From Phytomonospora endophytica (GTDB taxonomy: Bacteria > Actinomycetota > Actinomycetes > Mycobacteriales > Micromonosporaceae): a stretch of DNA of 64,000 nucleotides. The notes beneath the pieces are model-generated. The model worked only from the letters and a program-made list of their open reading frames with translations, did no database searches and was not told the origin of the DNA. The stretch is taken from assembly GCF_014202425.1 (NCBI RefSeq), contig NZ_JACHGT010000003.1, positions 124,001 to 188,000 of the forward strand, in the 5' to 3' direction. Positions 16,577 through 25,788 of the stretch are shown one piece after another. The position numbers were made by a program, and so were the translations under genes. Numbering within the stretch: the stretch's first letter is position 1; each line of letters begins with the position of its first letter.

Positions 16577-17760
16577 GGTCCCTCCCTCGGCACGGTGGCG
16601 TTGACGGCCGTGCCGCCGCCGGGCTCCGACTCGACGAGAAGCCGGCCGCCCACCTCGGCGAGCCGGTCGCGCATCGCCGCCAGGCCCATGCCGGTCCCCG
16701 TGGCCGGGTCGGACGACGGACGAGCCGGGTCGAAGCCCTTGCCGTCATCGGCCACGTCGACGGCGACCGAGCCCGGCTGGAAGGTCAGGGTCACCGCGAC
16801 CCGTGTGGCACCGGCGTGGGCGCGGACGTTGGCCAGCGCGCCCTGCGCGGTGCGGAGCAGCGCGACCGCCAGCGGCGTCGGCAGCAGCGCCGGGTCACCG
16901 TCGACGACGAGACTCGCGTCGAGCCCCAGCGCCTCGGTTTCGGTGACGAGGCGGCGCAGCGCTTCCGGCAGCGAACCACCGTCGAGCTCGGCGGGTGCCA
17001 GTGCGCGCACCAGCCGCCGGGTGTCCTCAAGGGCGTCGCGCGCGGAACCGAGGGCGGCGTCGACCTGCCGCCGCGCCGGTTCGGGCGCCTCGGCGTAGGC
17101 CTCGCGGGCCGAGCGCAGCACGAGGATGATGCTGGCCAGGCTCTGCGCGACGGTGTCGTGGATCTCGCGGGCGAGGCGTTCGCGTTCGGCGAGGGTCCCG
17201 GCGCGGCGCTCGGTCACCGCCAGCCGGTCGCGCGCGGCCGTCAGCTCGGCCAGCAGCCGGTCGCGGGTCTCGTTCTGCCGGCGCAGGTCTCGGTAGACGA
17301 CGGTGATGACGACCGCGACGACCGCGCCGATCACCGGCCCGAGCGCGGCAGCCACGTCGAAGCCGCCGCGATGCCAGGCGATGGCGGCGACGGTCACGGC
17401 CGTCAGCCCGGCGACCGACCACAACGCGACCGGCATCGGCAGCATCTGCATGCACAGCAGGAACAAGGGGAAGGCCACCCACACGAAGTCCGCCGACAGG
17501 ATCGACAGACCGGTCCAGCCCACGGCGAGACCGAACAGCCAGCAGGCGGCGAGGCGGCGGTCGGTGGAGCGCCGCGACAGGAGCACGCCCCCGAGATACC
17601 AGGCCACGAGCGTGGCCGTCCCGGCGATCGCGGCGAGCTCATGGCGCCCCTCGGAAAGGGTGCGGACGAGACCGACGAGGAGAAGCGCGGCGAAGAGCAC
17701 GTGCTGGGCGCGCCGCAGGAGCGCCAGGGCTACCGGCCGGGCGGGAACTGTGCTGGTCAT
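16573..17760 (-). CDS. Two-component sensor histidine kinase (HPK7 type)
   Basis: A 395-residue membrane sensor. The N-terminal third has about five or six membrane helices with hardly any extracytoplasmic loop, so it probably senses within the membrane. The dimerisation helix has the phosphorylated His in LAREIHDTVAQSL, and the C-terminal HATPase contains GTGMGLAAMRDRL. Start ATG 17760 is preferred over GTG 17766. Its gene is divergent from an ABC permease/ATPase pair, an arrangement in which the kinase commonly responds to the transporter's substrate. Confidence 0.92.
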   Translation of the reverse strand: MTSTVPARPVALALLRRAQHVLFAALLLVGLVRTLSEGRHELAAIAGTATLVAWYLGGVLLSRRSTDRRLAACWLFGLAVGWTGLSILSADFVWVAFPLFLLCMQMLPMPVALWSVAGLTAVTVAAIAWHRGGFDVAAALGPVIGAVVAVVITVVYRDLRRQNETRDRLLAELTAARDRLAVTERRAGTLAERERLAREIHDTVAQSLASIILVLRSAREAYAEAPEPARRQVDAALGSARDALEDTRRLVRALAPAELDGGSLPEALRRLVTETEALGLDASLVVDGDPALLPTPLAVALLRTAQGALANVRAHAGATRVAVTLTFQPGSVAVDVADDGKGFDPARPSSDPATGTGMGLAAMRDRLAEVGGRLLVESEPGGGTAVNATVPREGP

Positions 17761-17871
17761 GGCCACTCGACACTAGCCGCGTCGGCGCCCGTCGGCCTGC
17801 AACTTTCGACGGGTGCCCGGTCCCATCCCGTCACCGATGCGCCCGCGCCTTTTCCCGCGAAGGCTTGTGGA

Positions 17872-18921
17872 GTGTTCATCGCCTGGAGAGACCTCCGCTT
17901 CGCCAAGGGCCGCTTCGCCCTGCTCGGCGGCGTCATCGCGCTCATGACCCTCATGGTCGTCCTGCTGACCGGGCTCACCGCCGGTCTCGGCGCCGCCAGC
18001 GTCTCGGCCGTCGAGGCCCTGCCCGCCGATCACATCGCCTTCCAGGAACCCGCCGAGGGCCAGGAACCCGCCTTCGCGACCAGCGAGCTGCCCGGCACGT
18101 CCGTCGCCGAACTCGGCGCACTGCCCGGTGTCGACACCGCGCACGGCATGGGCGTGTCCACGGCACGCCTCAACGTCGGCGGCGGCTCCGCCGCGGTGAA
18201 CCTCATCGGCACCGACCCGTCCCTCTACCCCGACCGCGAGGATGGGACCGACCCCGGCGCCGGCGAGGTCGCCGTCACCGCCGAACTCGCCGAGACCCAT
18301 GGACTCGCGCCCGGCTCGACCGTCGACCTCAACGGACGGTCCCTCACCGTCACCGCGATCGTCGACACCACCACCCTCAACCACCTGCCCGTCGTCTACC
18401 TGCCCCTGGCCACCTGGCAGGAACTGGCCAGCACCGACACCATCACCGCCGTCGCCCTCACCGGCGACCCGGGCGAGACGCGGGGAGCGGTCACCCTGAC
18501 CCGCGAAGACGCCTACGGCGCCGTGGGCGGCTACTCCTCCGAGCAGGGGTCCCTGACCCTCATGCGCGGCCTGCTGCTCGGCGTGTCCGTGCTCATCGTC
18601 GGCGCCTTCTTCACCGTGTGGACCATGCAGCGTTCCGGCGATCTCGCCGTCGTCCGCGCCATCGGCGCCGGTCGCGGGTACCTCCTGCGCGACGCCCTCG
18701 GGCAGGCGCTGGCCGTGCTGGTCCTCGGCTCGGCCGTCGGTGGCGCCGTCGCCGCGGGACTGGGAGCGCTCGCCGCGCGGGCGGTGCCCTTCGTTCTGGA
18801 CGCGCAGACCGTCGGAGTGCCGGTGGCGTCGATGATCGCCGTCGGTCTCCTCGGTGCGGCCGTGTGCGTCCGCCGCACCACCACCGTCGACCCCCTCACC
18901 GCGCTGGGAGCAGCCCGATGA
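17872..18921 (+). CDS. ABC transporter permease (FtsX-like)
   Basis: A 349-residue permease of the MacB/FtsX type. It has one N-terminal membrane helix (about residues 15-37), an extracytoplasmic domain of about 190 residues, and three C-terminal helices with the typical VWTMQRSGDLAVVRAIGA cytoplasmic loop. GTG 17872 is chosen because the family N-terminus (FIAWRDLRFAKGRFALLG) begins right there; an AAGG site lies about ten bases upstream. It overlaps the next gene, the ATPase, by ATGA. Such half-size permeases act as dimers and often remove antimicrobial peptides or lipids from the membrane. Confidence 0.9.
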   Translation: MFIAWRDLRFAKGRFALLGGVIALMTLMVVLLTGLTAGLGAASVSAVEALPADHIAFQEPAEGQEPAFATSELPGTSVAELGALPGVDTAHGMGVSTARLNVGGGSAAVNLIGTDPSLYPDREDGTDPGAGEVAVTAELAETHGLAPGSTVDLNGRSLTVTAIVDTTTLNHLPVVYLPLATWQELASTDTITAVALTGDPGETRGAVTLTREDAYGAVGGYSSEQGSLTLMRGLLLGVSVLIVGAFFTVWTMQRSGDLAVVRAIGAGRGYLLRDALGQALAVLVLGSAVGGAVAAGLGALAARAVPFVLDAQTVGVPVASMIAVGLLGAAVCVRRTTTVDPLTALGAAR

Positions 18922-19607
18922 CCCTCACCATGACCGGTGTCCGCCTCACCTACCCCGACGGCGAGCGCAGGCTGACCGCCCTCGACGACGTGTCCCTGAC
19001 CGTCGCGCCCGGCGAGATCGTCGCCGTCACCGGCCCTTCCGGCTCGGGCAAGTCGAGTCTCCTCGCGGTCGCCGGGACCCTCGTGACGGCCGATGCCGGG
19101 ACCGTCGAGGTCGACGGAGTCGACGTGTCCGGTCTCGACCAGAAGCGCCGCGACCGGCTGCGTCGCGAACGGATCGGTTTCGTCTTCCAGCAGGCCAATC
19201 TCCTGGCCTCCCTCACCGCCGTCGACCAGTTGCTGCTCGTCGCCCACGTCGCCGGGACCTCCAGGGACACCGCCCGCGAACGGGCGACCGAGCTTCTCGA
19301 CTACGTGGGGCTGTCGGCGAAGCGCGGGAAGCGCCCGCACGAGCTGTCCGGCGGGGAACGGCAGCGCGTCGCCGTCGCACGCTCCCTCATGGGCAGTCCC
19401 GCCGTGCTCCTCGTCGACGAGCCGACCTCGGCGCTCGACGCCGAACGGGGCCGGGCCGTCGTCGGTCTCCTGCGCGACATCACCCGCGACCGGAAGACGG
19501 CCACGATCCTCGTCACCCATGACCCGCGGCACCTCGGGCTGACCGACCGCGCCCTCGTCATGCGGGACGGACGGCTCGGCGCGCAGGATCCGGCGGCCGT
19601 CGGCTGA
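18918..19607 (+). CDS. ABC transporter ATP-binding protein (MacB/LolD type)
   Basis: A 229-residue ATPase with Walker [11 protein letters not shown]-loop FVFQQANLL, signature LSGGERQRVAVA, Walker [13 protein letters not shown] and switch His in VTHDPR. It is the energiser of the FtsX-like permease encoded just upstream (ATGA overlap). With the divergent kinase/regulator pair it forms a self-contained sensing and detoxification module. A second module of similar design lies at 43425-48066. Confidence 0.93.
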   Translation: MTLTMTGVRLTYPDGERRLTALDDVSLTVAPGEIVAVTGPSGSGKSSLLAVAGTLVTADAGTVEVDGVDVSGLDQKRRDRLRRERIGFVFQQANLLASLTAVDQLLLVAHVAGTSRDTARERATELLDYVGLSAKRGKRPHELSGGERQRVAVARSLMGSPAVLLVDEPTSALDAERGRAVVGLLRDITRDRKTATILVTHDPRHLGLTDRALVMRDGRLGAQDPAAVG

Positions 19608-19636
19608 ACCTCGCACACCGTCCCCGCCGGTGACGG

Positions 19637-20566
19637 TCAGCGAAGCGCGTTCAGCTCGTCGAGGGTGCGATGGCCGCGCTCGACCACCCCTGGAACGGCA
19701 TCGTGGCGTCCCTCTCGGATGGGGATGTCGAGCATGTGGAGGATGTGCGTCGCCGCGAGCATCGCCGATCCCTCAGCGCCGACCAGGTCGAGGACCTTCG
19801 CCCACAGCCGCCTTCGTACCCCGTCGAGCAGCGGATCGCGGAAGGTGTACCAGACGAGGGTGGTGAGATCGGTCGCCCGCGTTCCGCTGCCGGCGTTGCC
19901 GACGTCCACGACCGCCACCACCGCCCCGTCACGGACCAGGACGTTGCCGGGGGTCGCGAGATCGGCGTGGACCATGTCGGGTGCCGCCGGTGGTGGCGGG
20001 ACGTCGGCGCACACCAGCCGCAGGCGCTCGACCAGTGCCGACACCGCTGTGGAGTGGCTTGGGAGCCCGGCGAGGGCCTCGCGGAGACGCGACTGCTCCG
20101 GCGTCTCGTCGACGGCCGGTCCGGTTCCCTGACCGGTGGCGACGCGCCAGGCGTACGACCAGTGGTCGTAGGGCTCGGAGGCCTGGCCGGCCTGGAGTTC
20201 GATGACGTCCATCAGCTGTTCGATGAGGGACGGGGTCAGCTCCGGCGCGGGAGGCGCGTCGACGAAGTCCATCAGATGCCAGACATGAGTGGCCGTGGCC
20301 CCCACGCCGAGCCAGGCCGGGGTGGGATAGCCGCGCCCACGCATGTGCTCGACGACTCGCCGGGCTCGCGACAGCTCGTCCAGATGGCCGGGATGTGCCC
20401 GGGGCACGGCTTTGAGAACCGCGTTGGCCCGTCCGGCCAGGCGGACGCGGGTGGCACCGCCGTTGGCGCCTCCGGCCAGGCGATCGAGAAGAGCGACCCG
20501 CACGCCGATCACGCGGGCCACGTCGTCCACGACCTCGGTCATCTGGGAAGCGTCCACGTTCGTCAC
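19637..20566 (-). CDS. Phosphotransferase enzyme family (aminoglycoside phosphotransferase-like)
   Basis: A kinase-fold protein of the APH/choline-kinase superfamily, 309 residues from GTG 20566 (ATG 20542 is an alternative). It has the catalytic loop MVHADLATPGNVLV (Brenner HxDxxxxN pattern) and the metal-binding Asp in VVAVVDVGNAG. Such proteins phosphorylate small molecules such as aminoglycosides, macrolides, choline or homoserine. The sequence alone does not show which. It is divergent from the DUF885 gene. Confidence 0.8.
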   Translation of the reverse strand: MTNVDASQMTEVVDDVARVIGVRVALLDRLAGGANGGATRVRLAGRANAVLKAVPRAHPGHLDELSRARRVVEHMRGRGYPTPAWLGVGATATHVWHLMDFVDAPPAPELTPSLIEQLMDVIELQAGQASEPYDHWSYAWRVATGQGTGPAVDETPEQSRLREALAGLPSHSTAVSALVERLRLVCADVPPPPAAPDMVHADLATPGNVLVRDGAVVAVVDVGNAGSGTRATDLTTLVWYTFRDPLLDGVRRRLWAKVLDLVGAEGSAMLAATHILHMLDIPIREGRHDAVPGVVERGHRTLDELNALR

Positions 20567-20688
20567 CCAAGCAGACGCGGGGTCCCATGCGCACGCGGAT
20601 ATTCCCGCACGGGTCGGCCGCGACCGCGGCGGAGCCGGATAACCTTCCACAGCAGCGACGGATGTAAGGCATTGGAGGCGATCGGCTC

Positions 20689-22365
20689 ATGACAAGCGCA
20701 CTCGACGATCTGGCCCGCGACTACTTCGAGGCGAACTGTGCCGCCGAACCGGTCTACGCCTCCACCGACGGCGTGCCCGGCTACGACGCCGAGCTCCCGG
20801 ACCCGAGCCGCGCCGCCGCGCGGGCCCAGCGCGACGACCTCGCCCGCCTCGGCGGACGGCTCGACGGCATCGACGCCGAAGGTCTCACCGGCGAGGACCG
20901 CATCACCCGTGACATGCTCGCCCGCCTCATCCGCGACAAGCGCGACGCCCTCGACGACGGCATCACCGAGGTCGGCGTCAGCGCCACCACCTCGGGCGTC
21001 TTCTCCGAGATGGTGGCCTGCCTGCCGATGGCCAACGTGTCCGACCCCGAACGCGCCGAGGCCTACCTGACCCGCCTCTCCGGGCTCGGCGGATACTTCG
21101 ACGCCCTCACCCGCCGCCACCTCGACGCCAAGGCCGACGGACGTTTCCCGACAGCCCTCGGCGTCCGCCAGACCATCGCCCAGCTCGACGGCTACCTGAC
21201 CGGACCCCTCGGCACCGACCCCTTCCTGCGGCCCGACCCCACCGGCGCCCCCGACCCGGCCGCCTGGCGCGCGCGGGCCGCCGAGATCATCGAGTCCGCG
21301 GTCCGGCCCGCCATCGCCCGGCACCGGACCGCGCTCGCCGAGGAGCTGCTGCCCGTCGGACGCGGCTCCGGCGAGGTCGGCGTCGGCAACGTCCCCGGCG
21401 GCGACGTCGCCTACCGCAACGCCGCCCGCGCTCACACCACCACCGACCTGAGCCCCGAGGAACTGCACGAGACCGGCCTCGCCCTCGTCGCCGGGCTCCG
21501 CGAGGAGTTCGCCGAACGCGGTGGCCGCGCCCTCGGCGTCGATGACACCGCCGAGGTCCTGCACCGGCTGCGTGAAGACCCCGCCCTGCGCTTCACCGCG
21601 GCCGCCGAGATCGTCGAGACCGTCACCGTCGCCCTCCGCCGCGCCGAAGAGGCCCTGCCCGACTGGTTCCGCCGCTACGACATCGCGCCCTGCGTGGTCC
21701 GCGAGATGGACCCGGCCGAGGCCGCCGGCAACGTCCTCGGCTACTACCTCGCGCCCGCCGCCGACGGGAGCCGTCCGGGCGCCCACGTCGTCAACACCCA
21801 CCGGCCCGACCTGCGCACCCGCTTCGAGTACGAGGTCCTCGCCTTCCACGAGTCGGTCCCCGGGCACCACCTCCAGTTCGCCCTCAGCCAGTCACTCGGC
21901 GACCTCCCCGAATTCCGCCGCTTCGCCTACGTCACCGCCCACTCCGAGGGCTGGGGCCTCTACAGCGAACGCCTCACCGAGGAGATGGGCCTCTACACCA
22001 GCGAGCTCTCCCGCCTCGGCATGGTCTCCTTCGACGCCTGGCGCGCCTGCCGCCTCGTCGTCGACACCGGGATGCACCACTACGGCTGGTCCCGCGAGCG
22101 CGCGCTGGCGTACATGCGCGACAACACCGCCCTGTCGGAGGCGAACATCACCAACGAGATCGACCGCTACATCGCCTGGCCCGGCCAGGCGCTCGCCTAC
22201 ATGGTGGGGCGGCTGAGCATCCGCCGGGCGCGGGAGCGCGCGGAGGCGGCGATGGGTGCGGGCTTCGACCTGCGCGAGTTCCACCACCGGGTCCTGTCGC
22301 ACGGTTCGGTCCCGCTCGACATCCTCGACGGCGTCATCGACCGCTGGTCGAGCGGACGGGAGTGA
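20689..22365 (+). CDS. DUF885 family metallohydrolase
   Basis: A 558-residue, all-helical protein of the DUF885 family, related to zinc peptidases of the M3/M32 fold. The active-site helix reads FHESVPGHHLQ, an HExxxGHH variant of the HExxH theme. A second conserved motif, HSEGWGLYSERL, lies about 30 residues later. There is no signal peptide, so it acts in the cytoplasm. The substrates of this family are unknown. The ATG has GGAGG ten bases upstream. The last 32 bases overlap the end of the convergent ABC exporter gene of the lanthipeptide cluster, so it is probably not part of that cluster. Confidence 0.88.
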   Translation: MTSALDDLARDYFEANCAAEPVYASTDGVPGYDAELPDPSRAAARAQRDDLARLGGRLDGIDAEGLTGEDRITRDMLARLIRDKRDALDDGITEVGVSATTSGVFSEMVACLPMANVSDPERAEAYLTRLSGLGGYFDALTRRHLDAKADGRFPTALGVRQTIAQLDGYLTGPLGTDPFLRPDPTGAPDPAAWRARAAEIIESAVRPAIARHRTALAEELLPVGRGSGEVGVGNVPGGDVAYRNAARAHTTTDLSPEELHETGLALVAGLREEFAERGGRALGVDDTAEVLHRLREDPALRFTAAAEIVETVTVALRRAEEALPDWFRRYDIAPCVVREMDPAEAAGNVLGYYLAPAADGSRPGAHVVNTHRPDLRTRFEYEVLAFHESVPGHHLQFALSQSLGDLPEFRRFAYVTAHSEGWGLYSERLTEEMGLYTSELSRLGMVSFDAWRACRLVVDTGMHHYGWSRERALAYMRDNTALSEANITNEIDRYIAWPGQALAYMVGRLSIRRARERAEAAMGAGFDLREFHHRVLSHGSVPLDILDGVIDRWSSGRE

Positions 22366-24079
22366 TCCCGGCGCCTTCGTCCCAGAAGCCGGTGAGGGTG
22401 GCGTAGGGCGGGCAGTTCGCGCCCAGTTCGGCGTCGGTGCCGACGTGGGCGCGGGTCCCGTCGAGGAGGAGCACGCGGTCGGCCCGCCGCGCCGAACTGA
22501 TCCGGTGGGCGATGACGACCAGCGCGCCGGGCCGTTCGGCGAAGGCGTTCTCGGCGCGCTCCTCGGCGCGCGGATCGAGGTGGCACGTGGCCTCGTCGAG
22601 GATCACGATCCGGGCGGGTGAGGCGTGGACACGGGCGAGGGCGACGAGCTGACGTTCGCCCGCCGAGAGTTCGAGCCCGCCCGTGCCGACCCTCGTGGAC
22701 AGTCCGTCGGCGCGGTCGAGGAGTGCGCCGAGCCCGACCGCCTCCGCGGCCCGGCGCAGGGCCGTCTCGTCGGCGCCGGGCGCGAGCTGGCCGATGTTCT
22801 CGGCGAGGGTGCCGGTGAAGACGTATGCCTCCTGCGGGATCAGCGCGATCGTCCGGCGCAGCACGGCGTCCGGGATCGTGCGCAGGTCGCGTCCGGCGAG
22901 CAGGACCCGGCCACGCCGGGGTGTGAGCAGGCCGCAGAGCAGGTCGGCGAGGGTGGACTTGCCGATCCCGCTGGCGCCGACGATCGCGAGGTGGCCGCCT
23001 TCGCCGACGTCGAGGTCGAGACCGTCGACGACGGGCGCGGCCCGTTCGCCGTAGGCGAAGGTGAGACCGCGGGCACTGAGCCCGCCCGTGGCCGCCCGCA
23101 CCGCCGGACCGTCCTCTTGGGAGGGTGCCGCTTCGGGCGCGAAGGTCTCTCCGAGCCTGGTGAGGTTGACGTAGAGATCGAGTCCCCAGCCGCCGAGGAG
23201 ACCGATGACGCCGCGCAGGGCCGGTTCGAGGCTCACCGAGAGGTAGGCGACGGCACCGACGACCTCTCCGGGGGACAGGCGCCCGTCTCGCAGCAGCCAC
23301 GGTGAAGCGGCCAGCACGGCCACCACCGGCAGCTGCCCACCGAGGAAGACCAGCAGGTGACGGGAGGCGAACACGCGCGCGAGGACACGGGTGAGTCGCG
23401 CCTCGGCGTGGACGCGGACGTCGACGTCACGAGCGGCTCGATCCGTGGCGCCGCCGGCGATCACGTCGCGGGCGCCGTGCAGGACGGTTCCGGCTTCGGC
23501 GGCGACGTCCTCTCCGGCGAGCAGCACGGCTCGGTGCCGGCGGGCCAGGCCGGGGAGCACGAGCGCGAAGAGACCGAGCGCGAGGGCGACGGCGGCGGCG
23601 CTGATCGCGGCTGCCAACGGGGCCAGCAGGGCGAGGCCGACGAGTGCGGCCAGGACGGTGAACGCGATCTGCCGGACGGTCCGCAGGAGCGCGAAGAGCA
23701 GGTTGCGGACCGACTGCACCTGCCCGGTCAGGCGCGCCACCGCCGAGGCGTCGCCGGTACCGGCCCGGGCCGCCGAGGCGACTGCCCCGGTGACGGCGGC
23801 GGTGAGCAGGGCGTCGCGCACGGGTTCGACGATCGCCGTCAAGTAGGGGAACAACCGCCGGGTGGCGGTCACGCCGACGAGCGAAGCGGTGAGGAGCAGG
23901 CCGAGTGCGCCGAGACCGGTCCACAGGCGCCCGGCGATGAAGTGGTCGGTCGCGGCGGCGAGGAGGAGTCCCGAGACCAGTGCGGGCACGGCCTCCACCG
24001 CCGACCAGGCGGCCAGTCGTGCGAGTGCGGGCCGGTGCTCGCGCATCGCGCCCAGGAGAAGGGCGGTTCCGGGGCTCAT
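22334..24079 (-). CDS. ABC exporter half-transporter, catalytically complete partner (lanthipeptide cluster)
   Basis: A 581-residue fusion of a six-helix membrane domain (about residues 1-320) and an ATPase domain. All catalytic motifs are present: Walker A GASGIGKST, Q-loop ALIPQEAYVF, signature LSAGERQLVA (a variant of LSGGQ), Walker B VILDEATCHLD with the catalytic Glu, and His switch VIAHRIS. No N-terminal peptidase domain is present, so leader removal must be done elsewhere. It is the last gene of the lanthipeptide operon, overlapping its partner exporter by ATGA. It most likely exports the mature peptide as a heterodimer. Confidence 0.9.
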   Translation of the reverse strand: MSPGTALLLGAMREHRPALARLAAWSAVEAVPALVSGLLLAAATDHFIAGRLWTGLGALGLLLTASLVGVTATRRLFPYLTAIVEPVRDALLTAAVTGAVASAARAGTGDASAVARLTGQVQSVRNLLFALLRTVRQIAFTVLAALVGLALLAPLAAAISAAAVALALGLFALVLPGLARRHRAVLLAGEDVAAEAGTVLHGARDVIAGGATDRAARDVDVRVHAEARLTRVLARVFASRHLLVFLGGQLPVVAVLAASPWLLRDGRLSPGEVVGAVAYLSVSLEPALRGVIGLLGGWGLDLYVNLTRLGETFAPEAAPSQEDGPAVRAATGGLSARGLTFAYGERAAPVVDGLDLDVGEGGHLAIVGASGIGKSTLADLLCGLLTPRRGRVLLAGRDLRTIPDAVLRRTIALIPQEAYVFTGTLAENIGQLAPGADETALRRAAEAVGLGALLDRADGLSTRVGTGGLELSAGERQLVALARVHASPARIVILDEATCHLDPRAEERAENAFAERPGALVVIAHRISSARRADRVLLLDGTRAHVGTDAELGANCPPYATLTGFWDEGAGITPVRSTSGR

Positions 24080-25788
24080 CGCGCGGTCCCCTCATCGGCG
24101 AAGACCTCGCGGTACTCCGGCTCGTCCGTCCACAGGCGACGGTGGGGCGCGAGGGATCGCACACGTCCGTTCTCCAGCCACGCCACCAGGTCCGCGCGTG
24201 CCGCGGTGGCCGCGCGGTGGGCGACGATGAGCCGTGTGCGTCCCCTTGCGGCGGTGGTGAGCGCGTCGGCGACCTGCGCCTCGGTCGCGGTGTCGAGGCT
24301 GGACGTGGCGTCGTCGAGGACCAGGACGGTCCCATCGCGGGCCAGCGCGCGCGCCAGACCGAGGCGTTGCGTTTCCCCACCGGACAGCGGTGCCGTCGAC
24401 AGTGGAGTGTCGAATCCACCGGGGAGGCGGTCGACGAACTCCTCGGCACGCGCGGCCCGGGCGGCGGCCCGGATCCGTTCGGGGCCGGGATCGCCGTCGC
24501 CGTAGGCGATCGCGTCGGCGACGGTGCTCCCGAGCAGGACCGGACGGTCGAAGGCGTAGGCGAACTCCCGCCGCAACCGCGCGCCCGGGATCCGGGTGAG
24601 CGGTACACCGTCGAGACGGACCTCGCCGTCGTCGGGCGGGACGAGGCCGCCGGCGAGCAGCGCGAGGGTCGTCTTCCCGGCGCCCGAACGGCCGACGACG
24701 GCCACCGCCGCCCCGGCCGGAACGGCGAGGTCGAGGCCGTCGAGCACGACCCGGTCGTCGTGCGACACGTGCACACCGTGGAAGGACAGCGCGCCCGGCC
24801 CGGGCGGCGGCCCGTCGGCGGTCGGCACGGCGGGCACGGGTTCGGCGAGCAGGCCGGTGACCCGCTCGGCGTTGGCGTCGGCCTCGGCGAGGGTGACGAG
24901 ATTGTCGACCTGATCGAGGAAGCCCAGCGCGATCGTCAAGTACATCGCGGCGGCCAGGAAGTCACCCGGCGTCAGCCGCCCGGCCGCCAGGCCCGCACCC
25001 GCGACGGCGAGGACACCGAGCCGGAACACCGTGATGACCGTGTCGATCTTCCACGCGATCGCGCGCTGCGCGTCCCAGGTCGAGGCGCCCGCCGCGCGCA
25101 GGCCGGGCAGGGGCGCCAGGACCCGCTCGATCTCGCGCCCGGCGGTGCCGGTGGCGCGGATGGTGCGCGCCCCGGTCAGCGCGTCGGTGAGCCGTCCGGC
25201 GATGTCGCCGAGTTTTTCCAGGTAGCCGGCGTAGCGGTCGGTCACGTCCCGGGTGAGCCTGCGCAGTAGATAGACCGACGGGACGGCCCCGGCCAGGAAC
25301 ACCACACCGAGCCGCCAGTCGAGCAGCCACAGCGCCACCAGCCCGCCGAGCGTGGTCAGCGACGTCAGGACCATGTACGCCAAGGCCGGGACGGCGTGAC
25401 CGGCCGCGGCCGTGTTGGCCGTCAGCCGCGCCACCAGGTCACCGGTGTGGTGCCGCCGGATTCCCGGAATCCCCGAGGCGAGAACGTGCCGGACGAGCCG
25501 CTCCCGCAGGCGGGCGGTGACCCCCGTGCTCGCCGAGGCGTCGGCCAGTCCGCCCGCCGCCTCGCACAGCACCCGTACCGTGAGCAGCGCCGCGAGCAGG
25601 GCCAGCGCGCGCCCGGGCGTGGACCCGCGCACGACCGTGTCGACCACTCCCGCCAACACCACGGGGATCAGCAGGGACGTCGCCTGCACGACGACCTCGC
25701 ACAGCAGGGACGCCACCGCCGCGAGCGGCGCCAGCCGGATCAGCCGGACGAGGCGCAGGCGGTCGCGTGGGGGGAGGGTCTCGGCCAT
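24076..25788 (-). CDS. ABC exporter half-transporter with degenerate ATPase site (lanthipeptide cluster)
   Basis: A 570-residue membrane-ATPase fusion. Walker A (GRSGAGKTT) and signature LSGGETQRLG are normal, but the catalytic Glu after Walker B is Asp (VLVLDDATSSLD) and the Q-loop lacks Gln (EFAYAFDRPVLLG). This pattern is known for the weak site of heterodimeric ABC exporters. The partner encoded next has an intact site. The start at 25788 is fixed by an ATGA overlap with the S9 peptidase stop. It belongs to the lanthipeptide operon and probably exports the product and gives self-protection. Confidence 0.9.
   Translation of the reverse strand: MAETLPPRDRLRLVRLIRLAPLAAVASLLCEVVVQATSLLIPVVLAGVVDTVVRGSTPGRALALLAALLTVRVLCEAAGGLADASASTGVTARLRERLVRHVLASGIPGIRRHHTGDLVARLTANTAAAGHAVPALAYMVLTSLTTLGGLVALWLLDWRLGVVFLAGAVPSVYLLRRLTRDVTDRYAGYLEKLGDIAGRLTDALTGARTIRATGTAGREIERVLAPLPGLRAAGASTWDAQRAIAWKIDTVITVFRLGVLAVAGAGLAAGRLTPGDFLAAAMYLTIALGFLDQVDNLVTLAEADANAERVTGLLAEPVPAVPTADGPPPGPGALSFHGVHVSHDDRVVLDGLDLAVPAGAAVAVVGRSGAGKTTLALLAGGLVPPDDGEVRLDGVPLTRIPGARLRREFAYAFDRPVLLGSTVADAIAYGDGDPGPERIRAAARAARAEEFVDRLPGGFDTPLSTAPLSGGETQRLGLARALARDGTVLVLDDATSSLDTATEAQVADALTTAARGRTRLIVAHRAATAARADLVAWLENGRVRSLAPHRRLWTDEPEYREVFADEGTAR

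Noticed and set aside
13385-17098. Plus-strand open frame of 1237 codons opposite the SARP regulator and two-component genes
   Set aside because: It is the antisense shadow of real minus-strand genes with clear domains. Its product is Gly/Arg/Gln-rich without any motif, as expected from high-GC complementary frames.
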